Part shown: in pieces, positions 1-5,382 of the stretch
Layout: each line of letters opens with the position of its first letter
How positions within the stretch are numbered: the first letter of the stretch is position 1
NCBI GenBank assembly: GCA_021804345.1
Contig: JAJZHV010000093.1
Span: 1-5,382, forward strand
Source: Pseudomonadota bacterium
Lineage (GTDB): Bacteria > Pseudomonadota > Gammaproteobacteria > Burkholderiales > Ferrovaceae
Length of the DNA stretch: 5,382 nucleotides
Reading direction: 5' to 3'
Program-made: the position numbers and the translations under genes
Notes under the pieces: model-generated
Database searches by the model: none
Seen by the model: the letters and a program-made list of their open reading frames with translations, nothing else
What the model was told of the DNA's origin: nothing

Positions 1-1420
1 CGGCCTCGACGACCTCCAGGCGCAGGTCTGAGTCCAGCAGTGCTTCTAGGGCCGTGCGTAGTTTTTCCTGGTACCCCAGAAGGTGCTTTTGCCCGGGTTG
101 CAGTCGCAGTTGCAATACTCCCTTGGCGAAGGAGATGAACTCGGCATGGCGCGCCAGTTCCTGAGCCATTCCCATCCCCTCCAGACGTTTGACCAGCGCC
201 GGCCAGTCCCTGAAGGAAAGCGGTGGTTTGCCGCCTTCCGAACGCAGGTGCGGCGTTGGTCCGGTGGGCGGGGGGACTAACTGAACCGGGGCAGTTGGGG
301 TGCTTGTTGGGGAGGTGGATGGCCAGGGAGCAGACCCCGGAGCAAAGGCCAGCATGCGCAACAACGCCATACGGAATCCGGCACTTTCTTCGGGTGCCAA
401 GGGTAGATCCTTGCGCGATTGCACAGCAATCTGGTAGAGCAATTGCAACGCGGCCGGGGTCCAGCATGCGCTCAAGGGTAGCAAGTCTTCTTCGATGCCT
501 AGGCTGTGGCGTTGTTCTGGCATGCGCTGCACCAGAGACAGGTCATGAAACAGATGCGCCAGTTCCTGCAGGGCCCGATCGAAGGATAAACTGTGCTGAG
601 TCATGTCCTGGGTTCGGGCCATCAAGACCGGCGCATCCTGCTGCGCCAGGGCCCGTAACAGACCCAGCAACACCTCGCGCTCGATGGTTCCCAGCATTTC
701 ATGCACGGGGGCGGTTTGTACCTGCCCTCCTCCATGGGCAATAGCCTGGTCCAGCAGGCTCAAGGCATCGCGCACGCTGCCTTGAGCCGCTCGGGCAATC
801 AAGGCCAGGGCGGCGCTGTCGTAGGGGATCTGTTCTTGCTGCAAGATCTCCTGCAAGCGCTGTGCAATCAACTCGGGAGGCATTTGGCGCAAGGCAAACT
901 GCAAACAGCGGGACAAGACCGTGACGGGTACTTTTTGCGGATCGGTGGTGGCCAGAATGAATTTCACGTGCTCCGGCGGTTCTTCCAGGGTTTTGAGCAT
1001 GGAATTGAACGCGGAGCGGGACAGCATATGCACTTCATCGATGATGTACACCTTGAAGCGTCCTACCACGGGCAGATACTGGGCGTTATCCAGCAACTCC
1101 CGCATTTCTTCCACCTTGGTGTTTGTGGCTGCGTCGACTTCCAGCAGATCCGGAAAGCGCCCCTGGTCGATGCTGCGGCACGCCGAACAGTGATCGCAGG
1201 GGGTAGCGCTAACCCCGCCTTCACAGTTAAAACACTTGGCCAGTATTCTGGCCAGGGTGGTTTTTCCCACCCCGCGCGTGCCGGTAAACAGGTAGGCATG
1301 GTGCAACCGGCCGCTTTGCAAGGCATTGCGCAAGGCCTGAACCACCGGTTGCTGACCGATCAGTTCGGAAAAGTGGTGCGGACGCCACTTGCGCGCCAAG
1401 GCCTGCGTGGTATGCGCCAT
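1..1420 (-). CDS. dnaX: DNA polymerase III subunit tau (clamp-loader ATPase), 3' end missing
   Basis: Clamp-loader subunit of the DNA polymerase III holoenzyme, which loads the beta clamp and, as tau, bridges polymerase cores and helicase. One open frame gives 473 complete codons to the window edge. Visible motifs: Walker A GTRGVGKT (residues 47-54), the DnaX zinc cysteines C66, C75, C78 and C81, Walker B IIDE (126-129), the SRC motif (170-172), and sensor-2 GSVRDALS (214-221). AAA+ and collar domains run to about residue 361. A Pro/Thr-rich linker of about 40 residues follows, then a region from about 401 resembling E. coli tau domain V, which contacts the polymerase; this contains the similarity to the QRHL segment (QKHL, 444-447). 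By comparison with E. coli, 60-70 residues are missing. The ATG at 1420 is the only sensible start. Its only Shine-Dalgarno-like GAGG lies 14 nt upstream and overlaps the pagL stop, so translational coupling to pagL is likely. No A AAA AAG frameshift site is visible. Confidence 0.97.
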   Translation of the reverse strand, partial: MAHTTQALARKWRPHHFSELIGQQPVVQALRNALQSGRLHHAYLFTGTRGVGKTTLARILAKCFNCEGGVSATPCDHCSACRSIDQGRFPDLLEVDAATNTKVEEMRELLDNAQYLPVVGRFKVYIIDEVHMLSRSAFNSMLKTLEEPPEHVKFILATTDPQKVPVTVLSRCLQFALRQMPPELIAQRLQEILQQEQIPYDSAALALIARAAQGSVRDALSLLDQAIAHGGGQVQTAPVHEMLGTIEREVLLGLLRALAQQDAPVLMARTQDMTQHSLSFDRALQELAHLFHDLSLVQRMPEQRHSLGIEEDLLPLSACWTPAALQLLYQIAVQSRKDLPLAPEESAGFRMALLRMLAFAPGSAPWPSTSPTSTPTAPVQLVPPPTGPTPHLRSEGGKPPLSFRDWPALVKRLEGMGMAQELARHAEFISFAKGVLQLRLQPGQKHLLGYQEKLRTALEALLDSDLRLEVVEA

Positions 1421-1436
1421 GAGGTGTCCGCGAACC

Positions 1437-1973
1437 TCAGTACCAGTGCGTCAAACGCACTTGATAGAAATTCATTCCCGGATTGGGGTTTTGCAACCCC
1501 GCGTTGGACAGGTGCTGGAAGCGCAACATCATATCCCAATCATGTTGTGGCCCCAGGGACAAACCAGCCCCCACATGATCGCCAAACTGGAAATGGGTGC
1601 TCATGTTACGGCCGTTGTAGATTTCGTGGTCGCTGATATAGTGCACACCGACGGCCAACTCGGCAAAGGGAACGACGGTTCCGCTGGCTTGGGCGGGTAC
1701 GATACGCCACACTGGCGTGACTCCAAAATCATTGACCTCGTGATTTCCACCTGCGGCGTCGTGGGGTGTCCAACGACCAACTCCCACATCCCAGTACCCC
1801 GTCAGATTCCAGGGTTGGTCCGTAAACCAGCGTTGGTCCCAGGACCGCGACCAGGATAAACGTTCCATGGTCGTGTGGTATCCGTAACCCGCTTCCACAG
1901 AAACACCATCGGCCGCACAAAGCGATCCTGACAGCAGGGCAAGCGCCCAAAATGCATGCTTGGCTTGATTCAT
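1437..1973 (-). CDS. pagL: PagL-type lipid A 3-O-deacylase, outer-membrane beta-barrel
   Basis: Predicted outer-membrane enzyme that removes the 3-O-linked acyl chain of lipid A, changing LPS properties. The precursor is 178 residues. Residues 1-20 form a signal peptide (short basic start, hydrophobic AFWALALLSGSLCA), with cleavage likely after A20. The rest is a small aromatic-rich barrel-like sequence ending in THWY, an aromatic C-terminus as in outer-membrane proteins. The diagnostic block is HLSNAG followed by NPNPGMN (154-168), giving the catalytic His154 and Ser156 expected for PagL. From memory of Pseudomonas PagL, the third active-site residue is a Glu; the aligned position here is Asn168. 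An upstream in-frame ATG at 2153 would add 60 residues, but it runs through the SRP RNA and hides the signal peptide, so the ATG at 1973 with GGAAAG 7 nt before it is chosen. The gene lies 47 nt after ffs and 16 nt before dnaX. Databases may call this family acyloxyacyl hydrolase. Confidence 0.9.
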   Translation of the reverse strand: MNQAKHAFWALALLSGSLCAADGVSVEAGYGYHTTMERLSWSRSWDQRWFTDQPWNLTGYWDVGVGRWTPHDAAGGNHEVNDFGVTPVWRIVPAQASGTVVPFAELAVGVHYISDHEIYNGRNMSTHFQFGDHVGAGLSLGPQHDWDMMLRFQHLSNAGLQNPNPGMNFYQVRLTHWY

Positions 1974-2020
1974 GAAGCTTTCCAGAGCTCTAGATAAGGA
2001 ATGACAAAGATGTTGGAAGA

Positions 2021-2116
2021 GGCGAGCCCTAACCCCGGCACTTGCAGGATTTAGCTGTGGCTGCTCCCTTCCGGACCTGACCAGGTTCACTAGACTGCAA
2101 TGCGGGGAGGCCCGCC
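2021..2116 (-). ncRNA. ffs: Small signal recognition particle RNA (4.5S RNA)
   Basis: RNA scaffold of the bacterial signal recognition particle, which binds Ffh and targets nascent membrane and secreted proteins. Read on the minus strand, it contains the invariant domain IV core: GGTCAGGTCC, a GGAA tetraloop (2072-2069), then GGGAGCAGCC. The ends fold into a long hairpin. GGCGGGCCT at the 5' end pairs with GGGCTCGCC at the 3' end, and CCCCGCATTGCAG pairs with CTGCAAGTGCCGGGG with two single-base bulges. That gives about 96 nt, the size of the short Gram-negative form without an Alu domain. Ends were set from the outermost pairs; the real 5' end may be 2-3 nt further upstream. No U-tract terminator follows before pagL. 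Confidence 0.96.
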
Positions 2117-2124
2117 AACTTGAG

Positions 2125-2153
2125 AGGATGCGGGAAAACGCAATGGAATTCAA
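2125..2153 (-). promoter_or_regulatory. Candidate sigma-70 promoter for ffs
   Basis: On the minus strand, TTGAAT (2153-2148) and CATCCT (2130-2125) are separated by exactly 17 nt. An A-tract lies directly upstream (2160-2154), as in UP-element-like stable-RNA promoters. Initiation about 7 nt after the -10 would fall at about 2118-2117, almost exactly on the 5' end inferred from the RNA fold. The -10 is a poor match (3 of 6), so placement rests mostly on spacing and on agreement with the RNA end. Confidence 0.5.
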
Positions 2154-2198
2154 GTTTTTTTGGAATGACCTGTTCTTCCTGCCGGGCTCCCTGCCCCC

Positions 2199-2221
2199 AA
2201 ACCCTGCGCGGAAGAGGGTTT
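2199..2221 (-). terminator. Hairpin just after folA, possible weak terminator
   Basis: AAACCCT (2199-2205) and AGGGTTT (2215-2221) form a perfect 7-bp stem with a 9-nt loop, starting 11 nt past the folA stop codon. In the folA direction it is followed by a G-rich stretch and not a T-run, so it is not a textbook intrinsic terminator. It may instead be a pause site or a 3'-end stabilising structure. Confidence 0.35.
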
Positions 2222-2232
2222 GCGCCCACTGA

Positions 2233-2742
2233 TTACGCTGGAACCGCCGGAACCCGCTCCAGGATCATGAAGGTCATATCGTAGGCATTGCGTTCGTCTT
2301 GCGGGCGAAAAGTTTGGCTGACCACCGCCCAATGGGTTGCAGAACACTCGGGAAACCAGGTGTCCCCCAACACTTCCCCATGAATCTGTGTCAGATAAAT
2401 GCGTTGGGCCAGGGGCAGGGCACAGGTGTAGAGTGTTCCGCCTCCGATGACGAACACCTCTGGAACCTGGGCACAGCGCTGCAGGGCCGCGCTCAGGGAG
2501 GTGACTACCTCGCAGCCTGGGGCCGCACAATCCGGATTCTGGCTGATGACGATATTGCGCCGTCCGGGTAAGGCCTTGCCGATAGCCTGATGCGTTTTCC
2601 GGCCCATCACGATGGGCGCACCCCAGGTGGTGGCCTTAAAGAACGCCAGATCTGCCGGCAAATGCCAAGGCATGGTGTTGTTGGCCCCAATCACCCGCTG
2701 CGGGGTCATGGCAACGATCAGGGAGAGTATGGGTTTGGACAT
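2233..2742 (-). CDS. folA: Dihydrofolate reductase
   Basis: Cytoplasmic enzyme that reduces dihydrofolate to tetrahydrofolate with NADPH, feeding one-carbon metabolism and thymidylate synthesis. The 169-residue product is close to the 159 of E. coli FolA. The N-terminal strand ILSLIVAM is followed by VIGANNTMPWHLPADLAFFK, with Met24 and Trp26 (the Met20-loop residues) and the catalytic acidic residue Asp31. Other family marks are GRKT (47-50, NADPH site), LPGRRN (59-63, substrate-binding Arg), VIGGGTLY (98-105, cofactor site) and Asp127 in DTWFP. The ATG at 2742 is preceded by AAAGGA with 7-nt spacing. An in-frame ATG at 2808 would prepend 22 unconserved residues and start beyond the likely promoter. 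The gene is transcribed divergently from ribA; the next gene downstream is ffs, 116 nt away. No key residue is missing, and nothing suggests a plasmid-type trimethoprim-resistant enzyme. Confidence 0.97.
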   Translation of the reverse strand: MSKPILSLIVAMTPQRVIGANNTMPWHLPADLAFFKATTWGAPIVMGRKTHQAIGKALPGRRNIVISQNPDCAAPGCEVVTSLSAALQRCAQVPEVFVIGGGTLYTCALPLAQRIYLTQIHGEVLGDTWFPECSATHWAVVSQTFRPQDERNAYDMTFMILERVPAVPA

Positions 2743-2764
2743 GGCGTTTTCCTTTGCAGCCTGC

Positions 2765-2770
2765 ATTATG
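2765..2770 (-). promoter_or_regulatory. Candidate -10 box for folA
   Basis: CATAAT on the minus strand matches the -10 consensus at 5 of 6 positions. It would start transcription at about 2758, giving a leader of about 16 nt that still contains the AAAGGA ribosome binding site. No good -35 hexamer is seen at 16-18 nt, so the box may be weak or activator-dependent. Two small palindromes flank it (2755-2765 and 2777-2784). Confidence 0.35.
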
Positions 2771-2814
2771 CCTGAGCCTGCAGGACGGCTAGTGCGGATG
2801 GCACCCAACAGCTC

Positions 2815-2823
2815 TGGTATAAT
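2815..2823 (+). promoter_or_regulatory. Extended -10 promoter for ribA and downstream genes
   Basis: TGG followed by a perfect TATAAT (2818-2823) forms an extended -10 element. The region 17 nt upstream (CGGATG) has no real -35, which the TGn extension commonly compensates for. Transcription would start near 2830, leaving about 43 nt of leader before the ribA GTG. The element also shows why the upstream in-frame ATG at 2822, which overlaps the -10, cannot be the ribA start from this promoter. Confidence 0.65.
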
Positions 2824-2862
2824 GCCCAGTCAACCATATTTTCCAGACCCCTTCTGCGGGTC

Positions 2863-2867
2863 GAGGG
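2863..2867 (+). promoter_or_regulatory. Ribosome binding site fixing the ribA GTG start
   Basis: GAGGG lies 5 nt before the GTG at 2873 and directly abuts a 5-bp hairpin (GACCC 2846-2850 with GGGTC 2858-2862). It is the best Shine-Dalgarno match upstream of the conserved part of RibA and supports the GTG over the upstream ATG codons. Confidence 0.6.
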
Positions 2868-2872
2868 CTCTT

Positions 2873-3481
2873 GTGACCGGCTGCACCGAAACTTCCACGC
2901 CCCCTGTCTGGGCACGTTTACCAACCCCGTACGGGGAATTTTCCGCCTGTACCTTTTCCTGCGCAAACCAGTCTCATTTGGTCCTGCAAATGGGAGAAGT
3001 GGCTGGAAAACCCGATGTGCTGGTCCGCATTCATTCCGAATGCCTGACCGGCGATGTTCTAGGCTCGCTGCGCTGCGATTGCGGCCCTCAACTTCAACTG
3101 TCCCTCAAAATGATCGGTCAGGTGGGACGGGGGGTCGTGGTATACCTGCGAGGACAAGAGGGGCGGGGCATCGGCCTGACCCAAAAACTGGCCGCCTATC
3201 AACTGCAGGATCAAGGCCTAGACACGGTGGATGCCAACCTGCATTTAGGGTTGCCCATTGATGCCCGCACCTACGAGGCTGCCGCTGCCATCTTGCAGGC
3301 CCTGGGGCTGACCTCCCTGCGACTGCTCACCAACAACCCCGACAAGATCGCACAACTCAATCAGGCCCCCTTATCCGTGGTGGAACGGGTTGCATTGCAA
3401 GTGCCCCTGCAACCAGAAGCCTTGCGTTATCTGCAGACCAAACGGGAGCGGATGGGCCACCTGCTGGATCTGGCGGACTAA
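2873..3481 (+). CDS. ribA: GTP cyclohydrolase II (riboflavin synthesis)
   Basis: Cytoplasmic zinc enzyme for the first step of riboflavin synthesis, converting GTP to a diaminopyrimidine phosphate with loss of formate and pyrophosphate. From the GTG it has 202 residues, against 196 in E. coli RibA. The zinc cysteines are C57, C68 and C70 in HSECLTGDVLGSLRCDCG. GQEGRGIGL (94-102), Tyr109 in KLAAY, Asp130 and Arg132 in PIDAR, and LLTNNPDKI (151-159) match the GTP-binding and catalytic residues of the E. coli enzyme. The C-terminus, RMGHLLDLAD, is family-typical. It is a stand-alone RibA with no fused DHBP synthase (RibB) domain. The open frame extends upstream to an ATG at 2612, but that part lies over folA and carries no RibA homology. 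The GTG follows GAGGG and a TATAAT promoter. exbB begins 24 nt downstream, so co-transcription is likely. Confidence 0.96.
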   Translation: MTGCTETSTPPVWARLPTPYGEFSACTFSCANQSHLVLQMGEVAGKPDVLVRIHSECLTGDVLGSLRCDCGPQLQLSLKMIGQVGRGVVVYLRGQEGRGIGLTQKLAAYQLQDQGLDTVDANLHLGLPIDARTYEAAAAILQALGLTSLRLLTNNPDKIAQLNQAPLSVVERVALQVPLQPEALRYLQTKRERMGHLLDLAD

Positions 3482-3505
3482 GGAAACCCAAACTCTGGAG
3501 GTTTT

Positions 3506-4117
3506 GTGTTACTGCAACTACTCGAATTAGCCGGTTGGCCCAGCATCCTGTTGTTGGCCGCCTCGCTATTGGGGTTGGCCATCATTCTGGAACGCAGCAT
3601 GAGCCTGCGCAGCAACCGGGTTTTGCCCCCTGGATTATTACAACAGGTTTTGGACGATGTGCACGCTCAGGGTGCCACCTCAGCGCTGCTGCAACGCCTG
3701 GAGCAGGGCTCAGCCCTTGGACGCATTTTTGCTGCCGGCCTGCGCAATGAACATCAATCCCGCGAGACCATGAAAGAATCCATCGAAGAGGCCGGGCGGG
3801 CTGTGATGGTGGATCTGGAACGGTCCCTGAGCACCTTGGGCACCATTGCCAGCATCAGCCCTCTGCTGGGGTTATTCGGCACGGTGGTGGGAATGATCAT
3901 GCTGTTCGGCCATCAATCCTCGGCCGGAATCAACCCGGCTGATCTGGCGCAGGGTATTTCCTATGCGTTGTATAACACTGCCTTGGGTTTGGTGGTCGCC
4001 ATGCCAGCCATGATCTTTTATCGCTTGTTTCGGGCCCGGATCGATCGTTTGATCGTGGAAATGGAACAACAGGCCATCAAACTGGTGGAAGTCCTGCATG
4101 GAGACCGCCAATTGTGA
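3506..4117 (+). CDS. exbB: MotA/TolQ/ExbB-family proton channel subunit
   Basis: Inner-membrane proton-channel subunit of 203 residues. Family members use the proton motive force with an ExbD/TolR partner to energise envelope processes. Three membrane segments are visible: about 11-29, about 109-134 (LGTIASISPLLGLFGTVVGMIMLF, with the family proline P119 and T126), and about 148-172 (GISYALYNTALGLVVAMPAMIFYR, with T158). The cytoplasmic loop between the first two is the usual size. Aligned to E. coli ExbB from memory, the TM3 glutamate of GIAEAL is Tyr154 here. The start is GTG with TGGAGG 4 nt before it, slightly close. The stop overlaps the exbD start by 4 nt. Because lpxK follows, this is probably the lipid A-linked ExbB-like paralogue and not the iron-transport ExbB; no tonB is visible, and the substrate process is unknown. 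Confidence 0.92.
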   Translation: MLLQLLELAGWPSILLLAASLLGLAIILERSMSLRSNRVLPPGLLQQVLDDVHAQGATSALLQRLEQGSALGRIFAAGLRNEHQSRETMKESIEEAGRAVMVDLERSLSTLGTIASISPLLGLFGTVVGMIMLFGHQSSAGINPADLAQGISYALYNTALGLVVAMPAMIFYRLFRARIDRLIVEMEQQAIKLVEVLHGDRQL

Positions 4118-4548
4118 ACTTTCGCCGTGGGCAACCCCGTGAGGAACCTGAAATCAACCTCATTCCCATGATCGACGTTCTGCTGGTGATTCTCATCTTC
4201 CTGATGGTCACCACGCGCTTCAATCTGGAGCGTGGTTTACACATCACCCTACCGCGCAGCCAGGCCGGCGCATCCCAGGAGGCAAGTAATCGCTGGATCG
4301 AAGTCCAGGTCCAGTCCAACGGACGGCTTTGGATTGGCTCGCGGCCCCAGGATCATCCCACCCGTGCCACCCTCCTGCAGGAACTGCAAACCGCGGCCAC
4401 AGGCCAGAAGGACCCAGTGGTACTGATCCGGGCCGATCAGCAAGCCACCCACGGACAGGTCATGGCCGTGCTCGAGGCCGCACAGGCCTTGGGGTATCGA
4501 CGCATCACCTTTTCCACGCAACCGCTTGCCGACGTTCCTGCCCCCTAA
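4114..4548 (+). CDS. exbD: ExbD/TolR-family proton channel partner
   Basis: Single-pass inner-membrane partner of the ExbB-like protein, 144 residues. A short cytoplasmic N-terminus with EEPEINLIPMIDV leads into one membrane helix (about 17-34, IPMIDVLLVILIFLMVTT). That helix carries Asp21, the family's essential proton-carrying aspartate. Residues from about 36 form the periplasmic domain, including VVLIRADQQATHGQVMAVLEAAQALG, typical of ExbD/TolR. The GTG start sits inside the exbB stop (GTGA overlap) with GGAG 10 nt upstream, so the two are translationally coupled, giving linked output of the two channel subunits. lpxK begins 3 nt after the stop. I cannot separate ExbD from TolR by sequence alone; the neighbouring lpxK favours the ExbD-like paralogue seen in lipid A gene clusters. 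Confidence 0.92.
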   Translation: MNFRRGQPREEPEINLIPMIDVLLVILIFLMVTTRFNLERGLHITLPRSQAGASQEASNRWIEVQVQSNGRLWIGSRPQDHPTRATLLQELQTAATGQKDPVVLIRADQQATHGQVMAVLEAAQALGYRRITFSTQPLADVPAP

Positions 4549-4551
4549 GCC

Positions 4552-5382
4552 ATGGAACACTGGTTGCAACGGCAATGGTATGGGCGCACCACAGCGCCCT
4601 GGTGGTTACTTCCCGCCAGCGCACTGTACGGGCTGGTCTTCCGGCTTCGTCGCTGGCTTTATCGACGCGGTTATCTCCCGCAGATTCGGGTAGCGGTACC
4701 CGTATTGATTGTCGGCAATATCACCGTTGGAGGAACCGGCAAAACCCCGCTCACCATGGCACTAGTGCAGGCACTGCAGGCCTGCGGTTGGCACCCGGCT
4801 ATTCTAAGCCGGGGTTACGCCGCTCAACACACCGGCGTTCGACACATCCAGGCTCAGGATGATCCCTATCAATGGGGGGATGAAGCCGTATTGATGGCAC
4901 AGCACACCCAGGTACCCATCTGGGTTGGGCGCCAACGTCCTGCCGTTGCCCAGGCCCTGTTGGCCGCCCATCCCGAGGTGGACCTGCTGGTTTGCGATGA
5001 TGGACTGCAGCATCTGGCCCTTGCCCGGGATGTGGAATTGATCGTGCTGGATGGCGCCCGCCAGGTGGGCAATGGAGCCCTGTTACCCGCCGGCCCGCTA
5101 CGCGAGCCGGTGCAACGACTGCAGCAGGCCACTGCCCTCATCGTTCAGGGCAGCCCCTTAGAATGCCAAGAAATCACACAGCGCTATGCTCCCCTGCCGC
5201 CTCTCTTCGCCCTGCAATTGCGTGCCCGGCACTGGGTAAACGTGACCCAACCACAGCAAACCAGAGCACTGGATTTTTTTGGTCACACCCCCTGTCACGC
5301 GGTGGCCGGGATTGGCAACCCCGAACGATTTTTTGCCCTGCTGCGTCAGTATGGCATCCCCATCCAGGCCCATGCCTTTCCT
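4552..5382 (+). CDS. lpxK: Tetraacyldisaccharide 4'-kinase, 3' end missing
   Basis: Membrane-associated kinase that phosphorylates the 4' position of the tetraacyl disaccharide, making lipid IVA in the Raetz pathway at the inner membrane. 277 codons run to the window end; E. coli LpxK has 328 residues, so about 50 are missing. The N-terminal hydrophobic or amphipathic segment (about 16-33) suits membrane attachment. The P-loop is GNITVGGTGKTP (55-66), followed by SRGY (86-89), GDEAVLM (109-115), CDDGLQH (148-154, acidic catalytic pair) and GIGNPERFF (253-261). The final residues HAFP should lead directly into the conserved DHH motif just outside the window. The ATG is 3 nt after the exbD stop and has no clear Shine-Dalgarno of its own, so translation probably depends on coupling from exbD. 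Confidence 0.97.
   Translation, partial: MEHWLQRQWYGRTTAPWWLLPASALYGLVFRLRRWLYRRGYLPQIRVAVPVLIVGNITVGGTGKTPLTMALVQALQACGWHPAILSRGYAAQHTGVRHIQAQDDPYQWGDEAVLMAQHTQVPIWVGRQRPAVAQALLAAHPEVDLLVCDDGLQHLALARDVELIVLDGARQVGNGALLPAGPLREPVQRLQQATALIVQGSPLECQEITQRYAPLPPLFALQLRARHWVNVTQPQQTRALDFFGHTPCHAVAGIGNPERFFALLRQYGIPIQAHAFP

Noticed and set aside
930..945. CAAAAAGT run in dnaX (minus strand) as a frameshift site
   Set aside because: The codons read CAA AAA GTA, so the A AAA AAG phase is wrong, and it lies inside the ATPase domain at about residue 162, far from where gamma would end.
701..1636. Long plus-strand open frame of 311 codons opposite dnaX
   Set aside because: It is antisense to the well-supported dnaX frame, has low-complexity Gln/Gly/His-rich content typical of a shadow frame in GC-rich DNA, and crosses the dnaX-pagL boundary.
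1974..2020. Terminator or separate promoter between ffs and pagL
   Set aside because: There is only an AGAGCTCT palindrome and no GC stem with a T-run, and no convincing -35/-10 pair at normal spacing.
1974..2153. 60-residue N-terminal extension of PagL
   Set aside because: It would be translated through the conserved SRP RNA and would bury a clear signal peptide; no homology is visible in it.
2612..2872. 87-residue N-terminal extension of RibA
   Set aside because: It overlaps folA and the ribA promoter region and lacks RibA-like sequence; a GTG with a good GAGGG explains the known length.
2824..2872. FMN riboswitch upstream of ribA
   Set aside because: The leader is only about 43-49 nt and has none of the conserved RFN-element stems.
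5274..5280. T7 tract in lpxK as programmed slippage or phase variation
   Set aside because: It simply encodes Asp-Phe-Phe; the frame is intact and conserved motifs continue after it. Seven T residues are too few to claim phase variation without population data.

Overview
The window is a gene-dense, GC-rich stretch (all genes packed with short gaps) from a Gram-negative, LPS-making bacterium. The DnaX, LpxK and RibA sequences and the exbB-exbD-lpxK gene order fit Gammaproteobacteria or the related Acidithiobacillia; the sequence alone does not settle the genus. It looks like conserved chromosome: there is no transposase, integrase, CRISPR array, tRNA or rRNA, and no gap over 300 bases without a gene.

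Left half (1-2742), all on the minus strand and read right to left: folA (dihydrofolate reductase), a roughly 96-nt small SRP RNA (ffs, 4.5S type) with a plausible promoter of its own, a pagL-type lipid A 3-O-deacylase gene, and dnaX (clamp-loader tau subunit, cut by the left edge about 60-70 residues before its expected end). The ffs-pagL and pagL-dnaX gaps are only 47 and 16 nt with no visible terminator, so ffs, pagL and dnaX may share a transcript.

Centre (2743-2872): a 130-nt divergent control region. A perfect extended -10 (TGG-TATAAT) points right towards ribA and a weaker CATAAT points left towards folA. Two small palindromes about two helical turns apart flank the folA -10.

Right half (2873-5382), all on the plus strand: ribA (GTP cyclohydrolase II), exbB and exbD (proton-channel pair overlapping by 4 nt), and lpxK (lipid A 4'-kinase, cut by the right edge just before its expected DHH motif). 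The 24-, -4- and 3-nt junctions suggest one operon.

Functionally the window combines GTP- or folate-linked cofactor metabolism (folA, ribA), replication and protein targeting (dnaX, ffs), and outer-membrane lipid A work (lpxK builds it, PagL trims it, ExbBD may energise an envelope process). I found no convincing new biological system. The most interesting points are pagL sitting between ffs and dnaX, the very short DnaX linker without an E. coli-like frameshift site, active-site or channel substitutions in PagL and ExbB, and the paired palindromes in the folA/ribA divergent region.
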